Shown here: piece by piece, positions 25,301 to 37,300 of the stretch
How positions within the stretch are numbered: position 1 is the stretch's first letter
How the letters are laid out: each line of letters starts with the position of its first letter
Translations under genes and position numbers: made by a program
Notes under the pieces: model-generated
Databases searched by the model: none
Told to the model about the DNA's origin: nothing
The model's input: only the letters and a program-made list of their open reading frames with translations
Assembly: GCA_030068075.1 (NCBI GenBank)
Contig: CM057831.1
Span: 10,955,370 to 11,019,369 of the forward strand
From: Paguma larvata
Taxonomy: Eukaryota; Chordata; Mammalia; Carnivora; Viverridae
Length of the DNA stretch: 64,000 nucleotides
Direction of reading: 5' to 3'

Positions 25301-28300
25301 TCTCCCGTCTCTCTGTGCCCCCATAATGGTGTACGTGAACATCCTGGCTGATACTCTCAAGAGCGTCAACAGTGTCAAAGAGGGGCAGATGCCAAGGTCT
25401 TAGGAAGCCTTACCCCCAAGGTCATTGTTTGGCTTCCAACTGTCGTGATAAAGCTTGGCCACACTGACAAATTAAAATCACTGATGTTCACGGAGCTGGG
25501 AATGCTACTGTGAGCATCCCAGGTGGGTTAAACAGGAGCGGAGCGATCGGCCCCACATTCGGTGTGCAACTCAGAGATCTAGAAAAGTGGCAGAAATAAC
25601 CTGCTCCCGTGCCGTCCCTCTGGTGTCATTGTGCCAACAACCTCGGCCGGCGCCACGGACCACGAAGGAGCAAGACTCGAACCCACAGGAGGGAGAGTGC
25701 TGGAATTCTTCTAGGGTTGTAACACACGTAAAATGCCTCGGTGGAGAAAAGAATCTGAAAACTGACTTTCTGTGTCTGTAGGATGCTTCTGTGGAAACGT
25801 CCAGATCTATTAGTGAGACTCATCGTTTGCATTAGTACCTGTTACAAAAGCCGAGGCAGGTAGGGTGTGGTTTTGTTCCTCATCCATCTTCTGTCTCTGT
25901 AGGAAAAGCCACCTCCAGTCAGTAAGCAGGAGAACACGGGCACTTTGAACATCCTCAGCACTCTGTCCAATGGCAATAGTTCGAAGCAAAAAATCCCAGC
26001 AGACGGAGTCCACAGGATCAGAGTGGACTTTAAGGTAAAGGCGTTTCGTGACCACGTAGTACATTGAGCGTCACAGACTTTAAATCAGGAAAATCATGTT
26101 CACCAGGGGCGCCTGGGTGGCTCAGTCGAAGCATCCGACTTCGGCTTGGGTCACAATCTGAGTTTATGAGTTTGGGCCCCGAGTCTGGCTCTGTGCTGAC
26201 AGCTCAGAACCTGGAGCCTGCTGTGGATTCTGTGTCTCCCTCTCTCTCTGCCCCTCACCCACTCTCATGCTGTCTCCCTCTGTCTCTCAAAAATGAATAA
26301 ACTTTAAAAAAAAATGATGTTAACCAAAGGTATTGAAAGAAAGGCAACTGAACACCAAGTCAGGGAGTCAGAACTACCATCGGGCGGGTTCAAGGGTGAG
26401 AGAGCTTTGGTCAGCGTTGTGCGGGCGTTTTTTGTGAGCTGACTAAAGACCACAGGCATTGACGCGCTCGTCCTGAGCAATCAAAGTGCATTTGGATAAG
26501 GACAGTATCTGAGGAAAGAATTCTTTCGCATCTGAATTATCAAACCCACGATGATGGCTCGAATCAGCAAAACTTAAGGAAAAGTCAGTCCCAGGATACC
26601 TTTTAACAGTTTGTATCTGAGATGATAATTTTGAAAAGCAGCAGTTCTTTTTGAACCCACTAGAGTGAAGTATTCTGGACGCTCCGCTCCGGTATCACTC
26701 GGTTTCTAGGCTTTCCATCCTTACTTTCATTCCAGAGCTGTGTCATTGTAACACTTTCGTAAATGACCTGTCTCTCTCTCTCTCCCTCTTTCTCTGCAGG
26801 AGGACTGTGAAGCAGAAAATGTGTGGGAGATGGGAGGCTTAGGAATCCTGACCTCTGTTCCTATAACACCCAGAGTGGTTTGCTTTCTCTGTGCCAGTAG
26901 TGGGCATGTAGAGGTAAGAAATCCTGCTGCTTGGTGCCCTGGAAAGGTGAACGGTAGATTATTTTGCTGCAGTGAAAGAAATCATTTATGCTGTTTTGGT
27001 GGTCTGTGCCAGGTGCTACCCCCTCTTTTTATTAGAGTTCTGATATATCTGCTACTTGTCCAGACATGGGGAAAATGTTACAGTGCTCTTCTAGAGAAAG
27101 TGATGGCCATCTTCTGTTCAGTATCAAAAACCCCTTGTCTCCCATCCAAGTACTCACCAGGCCCGACCCTGCTTAGCGTCCGAGATCAGACGAGATCGGG
27201 CGCGTTCAGGGTGGTATGGCCGAAGACAAAACCCTCTTGTCTATAAAGGGCTGTTAGCAATTAATAAGAAAAAGGAACAACACCCAGTAAAAAAACAGGC
27301 TGAAGACAGAAGTATGTAATTCACAGAATAGAAATAAACATGTTGGGAGGTGTCGTAGAGCCTCCTGATGACCAAACACTGGACATTAAACATTAAAAAG
27401 ATCACGTGGGAAGGGGCAGATTAAAAAGATCAGTCTGTGGAGCATGCGACTCTTCATCTTGGGGTTGTGAGTTCTAGCCCCACGTTGGGTGTAGAGATTA
27501 CTTAAAAATAAAATCTTAAAAAAAGATCATTTGGAAGTAGGGACTTTCCATTGGTGGAAATCTAAATGTTACAATCTTTCTTTCTGAGCAGATTGTTCGG
27601 AAATATGTATTTATCTTTAAAATGAGCATATTGTCTAACCCAACAATTGTCCTCCAGGCACTTATCTTAAGGCTGTAATTAGATCGGCAAATAAGTATAT
27701 TCGTATGTGTGTGTATATATACGTGCGTGTACGATACATACATATATAGTAAACCCTTCTTTCTATTTATAATAAATAGAAGAGTTTATTTCAGTATACT
27801 CTTTAAAACAGCGAAAAGTTTGTCAGTAAAGAGCAGGGGCCTGGTTAAAATAATTCTAGGACATGCACATAAGGGCAACTGTGAAGTCCTACACATAACA
27901 TAGATTGATATTGACATGGAAAGGTGTCCATGACACGTCACTGAGTTAAAACAGCAGGTTACAATGTAGTATGTAAAGTATGATCCTTTGGTTTGGACAC
28001 TGTTTTAAAAATATATATGCAGAAAGAGATGTGGAAAGATATACATCAAAATCTTAAAAGTGTGGTTGGAGTATGGTTGACTTATTTTCTCTTTATTTTT
28101 CTTGATCCTGTTGAGTCTTTTACAGTGAGTGTTTGCCACCTTTACAATAAGAAAGAAAAAAAAAGCACAATTTAAATAGGAAGCAGAAATTTGTCACTCA
28201 TACAATTCTCAATTCCACAATACCTCCTTAGCTTACTGTGTGATCACATGTATTCTAAAGTCGTAACGAAATCCCAAAGCCAGATCGTAATGTGGATATT

Positions 28301-31300
28301 GAGCCATCAGTGAGACTCACTCACTAGCTGAGAGATTCAGTCCTGCCCACTTGCTGTGTTAAACTATACATTAGCAAAATGACACTTTATTGTCTGGTGT
28401 TTAGTTGTTAAACAAATATATTAGTGCCTATTATGAACAATAATACTGTTCTGAGTGGCGGGATTGCTTTAGATACCATTGAGATTAAGAATATGCGGTC
28501 TAGGGGCGCCTGGGTGGCTCAGTCAGTTAAGCGTGACTTCAGCTCAGGTCATAATCTCACAGTTCATCGGTTCGATCCCTACATCGGGCTCTGCGCTGAC
28601 AGTTAAGAGCCTGGAGCCTGCTTCAGATTCTGTGTCTCCCTCTCTCTCTGCCCCTCCCAGCTTGCACTTTGTCTCAGTCTCTCTCAAAAATAAATAAACA
28701 TTAAAAAAATTGAATAAAAAGAATATTCAGTCTATAATTGCATCTCGGCCTTTTGGCTAAGATCGAGTGAAGACTATTCAGTCTATAATGTCAAGGGGCC
28801 ACTGTATCTCTTACACACCATCTTCATGCTGAGCATCCATACGTATCTACGCTCATGAATAACTTGTAGCACCAGTCCTCAGCTTCTGTGATAAAATGAG
28901 TTTTTTCAGACTATACTTGCTTTAATTTAAATTGTGTACTTGTGCACAGCAATTCCACAGGCTTCCTAAAACCCGAATTAGAGAATGAATAGCCCACTGC
29001 CTGCATTGCAAGTCTATTTATTTATTTTGAGATAGAGAGCCAGCAGGGGAGGGGCAGAGAGAGGGAGAGAGAATCCAAAGCAGGCTCCACGCCAACATAG
29101 AGCTTGACATGGGGCTCGAATGCCCCTACCGCAATATCACGACCTAAGCTGAAACCAAGAATTGGAAACTTAACCAACCGAGCCACCCAGGCGCCCCTCA
29201 AGTGTTAATATTTTTATTTGCTTTATCCTTTTCTCTTTGTGTGTCCATATTTTACAAAGTGAGAAATAAAATATGTGTACACATTTTATACATAGACACA
29301 CTTTTTTCTAAAACTTTGGGAGTAAGTTGCAGACGTGTCCCTTTATGTCTAAATATTTTGGTGTGTATTTCCTGAAACCAAGGACATTCTCACATAATCA
29401 CAGTATAGTTATCAAAATCAGGGAAGGTAACACTGGTATATTTCTATTTTCTACTCTGCAGACCTTATTTAGCTTTGACCAGTTGCCCCAATAAATCCGT
29501 TACAGCAAAATAAAATGCCTTTTTTTTTTAAGTTTATTTATTTATTTTGGTGTGTGTGGGGGAAGCACAAATGGGGGAGGGGCAAAGGGAATCCCAAGCA
29601 GGCTCCATGCTGTCAGCATCGAGCCCAGTATGGGGCTTGAACTCACGAACAGGTGAGATCATGACCTGAGCCAAAATCAAGAGTCAGATGCTTAACCAAC
29701 TGAGCTATGCAGGTCCCCCAGGGAAATAAAATCTTATTCAAAATTTTTTAAAATGCCTACATGAAAATAACGTTTCTAAAATTAGAGATGGAAAGAATAA
29801 ACCAGAGCTTACAACAGTCTTTAGTATATTGTAGGAAACTTTTAAAACCATCCCAGAGCACCTGAATGGCTCAGGTCTGACTCTTGATTTCGACTCAGTC
29901 ATGATATCACAGTTCATGGGTTCGAGTTCTGGTTCATGGGTTCGAGTTCTGGTTCATGGGTTCGAGTTCTGGTTCATGGGTTCGAGCCCTGCATGGGGCT
30001 CTATACTGACAACACAGATCCTGCTTGGAATTCTCTCTTTCTGCCTCTCCCCTGCAAACACACAAAACCTCCCTATTTTCCCCTTCCCATAGCTCTTGTA
30101 GCTTGCTTATTACACTTAGCACATTCTGTTAAATCTGGGAATATATTTATTTTATATAAAAACATATTTATATAGTTACTTTAAAATTTTTTAAATGTTT
30201 ATATTTTTTGAGACAGAGAGACAGAGCACGAATGGGGGAGGGGCAGAGAGAGAGGGAGACACAGAATCTGAAGCAGGCTCCAGGCTCCAAGCTGTCAGCA
30301 CAGAGCCCGATGCGGGGCCCGAACTCACCAGCTGCGAGATCATGACCTGAGCTGAAGTCGGACACTTAACCAAGGAGTCACCCAGGCGCCCCTATGTAGT
30401 TACTTTTTTAATTCTACTGTTACTACTTTAGTCCCCTGAATCTCCTGCAATGCCTAATATTAGGTTTTTTTTACATAGTCATTGCTTAATAATTATATGT
30501 TGAATAAAACGATTGGGCTTCTGTAGCCTGAAGCATATAGATAGGTTTTGGTTGATGTTTCTACATGTGAAATTGACAACTTCTATGTTCCCACCTACTC
30601 TAGTTTGTGTATTGCCAAGTCTGTTGCGAGCCTTTCCACAAGTTTTGTTTAGAGGAGAACGAGCGCCCTCTGGAGGACCAGCTGGAAAATTGGTGTTGTC
30701 GTCGCTGCAAATTCTGTCATGTCTGTGGAAGGCAGCACCAGGCTACCAAGGTATAAAACTAAGTGATCGAACTCCTTAGAGTGTTACCCCTCTCTCCGTT
30801 TCTGCCTTTGGTTCTTGGGTTTTGTACCTGTATTTTTTCTTTGTTGGCTTAGTCTATCGTGACTGTTTTACTAGGTAGAATTCATTGCCTATTGTTGTGT
30901 TTTAACTTTGGGAATGTAGGAGAAAACATGTCATTAGATAAAATCCCCCCAAGTAAATCAAATCTACCCGGTAAGAACATTCGTCACTGAGTTCTTTGCA
31001 AGACTTAAATCTCCATGTTTTCACTGAGAATAAATAATTCATGAGAAAATTTTAAACTGTTATCGTGATGTGCTATACTTTACTTGCAGATAAATACGAA
31101 AGGGACACTGAGTCATAGGTGTTTCAAGTAAGCTGATGTGACACCCACCTTTTTGCCTTTAAATGTTCTTTTTTATTAATAAAAGTACAGTTGACATACA
31201 ATATCGTGTTAGCTTTTGGAGTACAACTCAGTGATTTGGCACTTCTGGACATCACACAGTGCCCACCGTGAGAAGTGTCGTCGCCCTCTCCCACTGCACG

Positions 31301-34300
31301 ATGCCGTTAAATCCTAGTGACTGTCTTCTGTAGGCTGCATTTGCCATCTCTGTCACTTACTCACTTTCTACCTGGAAGTTGGTAGCTCTTCATCCCCTGC
31401 CTTTGTATTTCCTACAGCAGCTGCTGGAGTGTAATAAGTGCCGAAACAGCTATCACCCTGAGTGCCTGGGACCAAACTACCCCACCAAACCCACAAAGAA
31501 AAAGAAAGTTTGGGTGAGTGCACACGGCGTGCTGTTTCAGAGAGAACCGGCATAGAGCCCGGGGGCCTGCGCACCTCGTAACGGGGAGAGCCCTGCTCCT
31601 GGATGTCATCATAACGGTGTTTGGGGCTCATCGTGATTGCGTCCGAGATCTTTTTACATGAGATGAGATATTCAGAATAAATTCCTGTTGAATTTCTTGT
31701 CTTTTCCAGATCTGCACCAAGTGTGTTCGCTGCAAGAGCTGCGGATCCACGACTCCAGGCAAAGGGTGGGACGCACAGTGGTCTCACGATTTTTCACTGT
31801 GCCACGACTGTGCCAAACTCTTTGCTAAAGGTACTTCAAAAAAGCCAGCGTTGTCAACTTTGCGGGGTTGTATTTGGTGTTCTGGAGGTGAGCCGGACAC
31901 TCCAGGGAAGCGAAGCAGAAAGTCTTGCGCGTCTTGTCCAGGGTACCGTTGGGACCATTTCCTAAGTTCGTGGTCTTGCTCTTGTCTTTACACAGAGTAC
32001 GACAGCAACTAGAAATATTTCGTTAGCTTCTGTGGGGAGAATTAAGGGGACCTTCTATAACGACTGACCTCATTTTTGACTTAGGAAAATAACGACACAC
32101 AGTTTACTACTGAAGTTATCTAAGAGAAGCAGATCCATGTTAAGTCTATTGAGAATAACAGAGGATATTATGGATAAAGCAAGTCGACGAAGGTTATACC
32201 TTCTGCTGTACTTTGGGAAGCGCTGCTCTGAGCTCTAACTTGAAGCACTAGGAATAAGGAGAAGGTGTAATTAACTGTGTTTTTACACCCGTGCCCTCCC
32301 CTCTTTTTAACAATAAGAGACATTTCTTTGCTATGTTTAAGAGAGAAAGTTCTCTCTTTCATTCTTTTTATATTGTGCCGTCTGTAGCCTCTACCCCACG
32401 ACCTTTAAAAATGAGTCTAAATAAGGGTGCCTGGCCGGCTCAGTCCATCAAGCATGAGACTCTCGATCTCAGGGTCGTGAGTTCAAGCTCCACGTTGGAG
32501 CCTACTTCAGAAAAAAAAAAAAAAAAGGAGTCTACATAGAATGAGTGCTATGTTTAAGAGCTCAGAATATTCTTGACGCTGCACACGTGTGCAAGCGTCC
32601 CGTAGTAGATCCGCGCCGGCGTTGGCAAGGAGTTCCGGAAGAGAGTTGGTTGGCGCGTAGAAGCCCGGGCCTCAGCGTGCGGGCCCCGCTGAACCGTGTG
32701 CTCTGCTCGCAGGGAACTTCTGCCCCCTGTGTGACAAGTGCTATGACGACGACGACTACGAGAGCAAGATGATGCAGTGTGGGAAGTGCGACCGCTGGGT
32801 CCACTCCAAATGTGAGAATCTTTCAGGTACAGAAGGTTGGAGTCTTTTTTTTTATTACAGTTTTCTTCTTTCTTGGTACATTTACAGCCCCCAGAGTAAT
32901 CTGTAAACGTAACATTACGGCCATGCCATTACTTGAAGTCTTCTTAAACTTCCACTCTCGGTCTCTAGAATAACTGGAATAACTTTGGTCTCTAGAACAA
33001 CTTAACACCGTCGTGTTAAGTTGTGCTCATTTGTTGAGAACATAAACATTCCCGATACTCATTTGCTAGTTTTGGGCGGGCACCGTGACCTATTGTTCCT
33101 CCAGTAACCAAATCCTGGGTTAGTGTTATGAGCGTCCCTTTGTCACTAGAAGCCCAACGTGCTATCCGTTGCGCCACAGAGCCACCTACGAGTGTCCCTT
33201 TGGAGAGCAGTATGTGGGGAGCAGTTCCTAGGGGATATTAGAGTCTCGCTAGTGTCCCTAACCTACAACTTTATATTCAATTCAGCGGCGTAATGTCCTC
33301 TTCGCCCTCTCTGCCACCCTTCAGAACACCTCAGCATCGTGGGTTTTTGTTTTTCCAGATGAGATGTATGAGATCCTGTCCAATCTACCGGAAAGCGTGG
33401 CCTACACTTGTGTGAACTGTACCGAGCGGCACCCTGCAGAGTGGCGGCTGGCCCTTGAGAAGGAGCTACAGATCTCTCTGAAGCAAGTCCTGACCGCTCT
33501 GCTGAACTCGCGGACCACCAGCCACTTGCTCCGCTACCGACAGGTAGGCCCGACTCTCCTCTTGTTTCCTAAGAGTCTGTTCTGAGGTGGGTTTTCTCCA
33601 GTGATGGCGCGTTGGTTTGTTGGCTCTAATTTTATTTTGCATCATTCTTCATTTACTTTTGTAGAGTCACTTATTTTGGCTTTCGACCATTAAGAAAATC
33701 TTTAAGGCCGGGGTGCCTGGGTGGCTCAGTTGGTTAAGCATCCGACTTCTGCTCAGGTTGTGATCTGGTTCGAGCCGCGAGTCAGACTCTGCGCTGACGG
33801 CTCAGATACTGGAGCCTGTTTCAGATTCTGTGTCTCCTCTCTGTCTGCTCCTCCCTGCTCATGCTCTGTCTCTTTCTCTCTCTCTCTCTCAAAAATGAAT
33901 AAACACTAAAAAATAAAAATTTTTTAAAGAAAATCTTTAGAGCCCAGAGTAGGACCTTGTCCGGGGAACTTCTTTGCTGTTATAATAAGAAATTTGACTT
34001 TCACTCTGCAGGGTCTAGAGGGACCAATAAAGAGCTTCACCCAGAGTAAGCTGGTCAGAGTGGCTATTTCAGAGAAAAAATGATTCTGACTAGAAGAGGG
34101 AGGAAGGATTGGCGAGGACCGAGGCTAGAAGCAAGGATAGTGGTTAGGAGGCAGTTAGGTCAGTTTGGGGAAGGGAGAGGTTGAGGGCCTGATCTTAGAT
34201 CATAATCACGTGGCTAGAGACCCTTTCTCTCCAGGAAATTCCTAGGGCTCCTCAGGGCACAGCTTGTAATTCACTGCTTTTTGTCTATTTGAGTTTTGAG

Positions 34301-37300
34301 CTATGTACGTGTATAGAGTAGTCCTTAGAAACACAAGGTCAAACTCTTAGAGAACTGGCTCATTCTAATTTTTCTGTTACTTAAGAAATCTCTGATTTTT
34401 TTCACGTTCTTTAATTTCAGTAATAGGAATCATTCAGTGCTGTCTTTATTAATTTCAATAGAATTTGCGCAGACGCCTCATTTTCAGTGTCAGATAAAAG
34501 ACACCTATCTTTCCTGGCCACAGGCTGCCAAGCCTCCTGACTTAAATCCTGAGACGGAGGAGAGCATCCCTTCCCGCAGCTCCCCGGAAGGGCCTGACCC
34601 GCCGGTGCTGACCGAGGTCAGCAAACAGGAGGAGCAACAGCCCTTGGACCTGGAAGGAGTGAAGAGGAAAATGGACCAAGGGAATTACACATCCGTGGTA
34701 TGTCTCTCCGACAGACTCCCGAAATTGCAAGTGCCAGTTTAGCTTCCTCGGGTCTTTCGGGGGATGAGGCTGGGGAGTAAGCATTAAAAGATGGTTCGTA
34801 TTATATTTAGCAATGTCATGTGGATTTAAATCCCTAAAAATACGTGAGTTCTTGTAGCTCTGTGTTTCAGAAGGTGGGAAGACGGTGTCTCAGAATGGTT
34901 CTTTGATTCGGCTTTCATCCAAGTTCTCTGAAGATGATTTTTGTGTGAAAATTGTTTTTATATCAAAACCTGTCTATGGGAAAATGCTAACGTGAAGTCA
35001 CTTGGTTTGCCCCTTCTGAAATCACGTCTAAATGATGTGTCTTTTGATGTAAGATCTTCATTTATAGATCGATGTCTTTTAAATATATGGTTTTAAGAAT
35101 GTATGGGAATGACCGTTATCTTATGGTCCGTATTTGCTATTCAGTTGTTTATGGGGCATCTGGCTGGCTCGGTCAGTGGAGCAGTCAACTCTTGATCTCG
35201 GGGTTATGAGTTCAAACCCAAGGTTGGATGTAGAAGTTACTTAAGAAATAAAAAAAAACTTTAAGAAGAACATATGGGAATGATCATCTGTTGTCTCATG
35301 GTCCATATTTGCTATTTAGTCGTTTTATTCCTTTTAATCTGAATAAAAAGTCCCTACCCTGTTTGGGTAACTTCCCTTGATAACGGCTAATTTATTTGCA
35401 TACTCGCTTTATTAGCCTGGCTTCTCTTGGCTGCCACAGTTAATTGAGAACTGAATTCAGAAAGCCTCCACTAAAGACAGATTACACTGCATTAAAGTAG
35501 GGTGTCCATTTTCTGTTGAATTTCTGTGCTGCGTGATTTAGGAGGGAAGAGGAAGTGGCTTTGAGAGCACACTGCTTTATGAATAATTAACACTTTGTTT
35601 TTGTATACAGTTGGAGTTCAGCGATGATATCGTGAAGATCATTCAAGCAGCCATTAATTCAGACGGAGGGCAACCAGAGATTAAAAAAGCCAACAGCATG
35701 GTCAAGTCCTTCTTTATTCGGGTGAATGATATTAATAGTTCACGTTTTTATAATTTAAAAAAAATTTTTTTTTAATGTTTATTTCTGAGAGAGACAGAGC
35801 ATTAGCAGGGAAGGAGCAGAGAGAGAGAGGGAGACACAGAATCTGAAGCAGGCTCCAGGCTCCGAGCTGTCAGCACAGAGCCCGATGCGGGGCTCGAACC
35901 CGCAAATCGTGAGAGCATGACCTGAGCTGAAGTCAGATGCTTAACCGACCGAGCCACCCAGGCGCCCCTAGTTCACGTTTTTAATGAGCGTCTATGGGTG
36001 ATTCCTCTATGAGCAAAACGGATTTGTTCTCTTCTCCCGTTTTTGTTTTGCCATGTGTGTAAAACGTCTTTTGGTTTAATTAATTCCTCTGATTCTTTGG
36101 GAGGAGGTCGGTGAGGTGGCCGGAGTGGATGGCTCTTTCCCTTGGTGGCCTGTTGACAGGGAAGCCGGCGTGAAGTCGTTGGTTTTTATGCAGTTTCCAA
36201 GTGCACGTTCACGCGCTTACGTTTTGTTTGTTTATTTTTCTGTCAGCAAATGGAACGTGTTTTCCCGTGGTTCAGTGTCAAAAAGTCTAGGTTTTGGGAG
36301 CCAAATAAAGTGTCGAGCAAGTAAGTAAATTCGGTATTCCTTTTTTTCCTTCCTCATCAGCTAGAGATCTGAGAGTTCTTACATTTCTAGATGAGGGTTT
36401 CTTTAGATTAGGGCTTAATATTAACAATCATTCGAAATGCCTTTTCAATGGTGATTTAGAGAGAATACTTCGTGTTTATTATAGTCTGTTGCCCATTGTT
36501 TTCGTTCTTTGTACGTTACGTTTTCCGGAATTTGGCTTAACTTGTGGCGTGTGTACAATACATGTGCTATGTATGTAGCTCAGTATTTGGACTTGTGATA
36601 ATCGGCTTCTGTTTTATTTGCTTCAGATGTTGCTCTCTCCTGCTCTCGATTCTCCATATTTAACTTAAAAATTTTATTCTACTAAGTCCTTTTGATTCTT
36701 TGATAAAATTACCGTTTGTTTCTGCAAGTTTCACCAAGAGTCATATATCGAGGATATATGTTTTTAAATAATAAAGGCCTGTATGTGTAGGCAGCTTTCA
36801 CAATCTGTGGCTTGTTCTTTTATTCTGCGAATGGCTCGTGCATGGGGCTGTACCCCGATGATGCCGGTGATGCCAAGAATGTGATAGTGTTGTGAGGTTC
36901 TAGGTATGTCACAGGAGGTCAATAAATACTTGTTGAATCAATTATTTTCAGCAGCGGGATGTTACCAAACGCAGTGCTTCCGCCTTCACTTGACCATAAT
37001 TATGCTCAGTGGCAGGAGCGAGAGGAAAACAGCCACACTGAGCAGCCTCCTTTAATGAAGAAAATCATCCCAGCTCCCAAACCTAAAGGGCCTGGAGAAC
37101 CAGACTCTCCAACACCACTCCATCCTCCTACACCGCCGACTCTGAGTAAGGCACCAAAAGAGTCATTATCCATGGCTCTCTAGATGCAAACGATCGACTT
37201 CATGAATCTAAATTTAATAATACACTTGCATATTGAAAAGAAATTTCGAGGTCATCCTTAAACGTAATAAAATTATTGTTTTCACTTAGCTTGGACTGGT

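Larger units (their letters stand above)
26914..30603 (+). other. KMT2A: KMT2A intron 10
   Basis: 3.7 kb. Contains a 5S rRNA copy, six CAN-SINEs, a U2 stub, an alternating purine-pyrimidine tract at 27701-27750 and an old L1 3' fragment at about 29290-29510. No gene was seen. Confidence 0.88.
24843..32826 (+). other. KMT2A: Region equivalent to the MLL breakpoint cluster region (exons 8-14)
   Basis: In human leukaemias most KMT2A translocation breaks fall between exons 8 and 14 (about 8.3 kb). Here the same interval is about 8.0 kb. Its introns hold CAN-SINEs, L1 3' remnants, a 5S rRNA copy and a U2 stub in place of the human Alus. The coordinate equivalence is inferred from exon order; nothing in the sequence shows breakage. 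Confidence 0.8.
34698..35610 (+). other. KMT2A: KMT2A intron 16
   Basis: 913 bp; contains a short SINE with unusually long flanking direct repeats, otherwise unique. Confidence 0.85.

Noticed and set aside
27137..27226. A functional 5S rRNA gene
   Set aside because: The last 30 nt or so are missing and flanking repeats suggest a retrocopy.
33142..33183. A functional tRNA-Arg gene
   Set aside because: The 3' half, T arm and acceptor strand are absent.
36741..36761. CATATATC/GATATATG palindrome as a regulatory site
   Set aside because: Short AT palindromes are frequent by chance in AT-rich introns.
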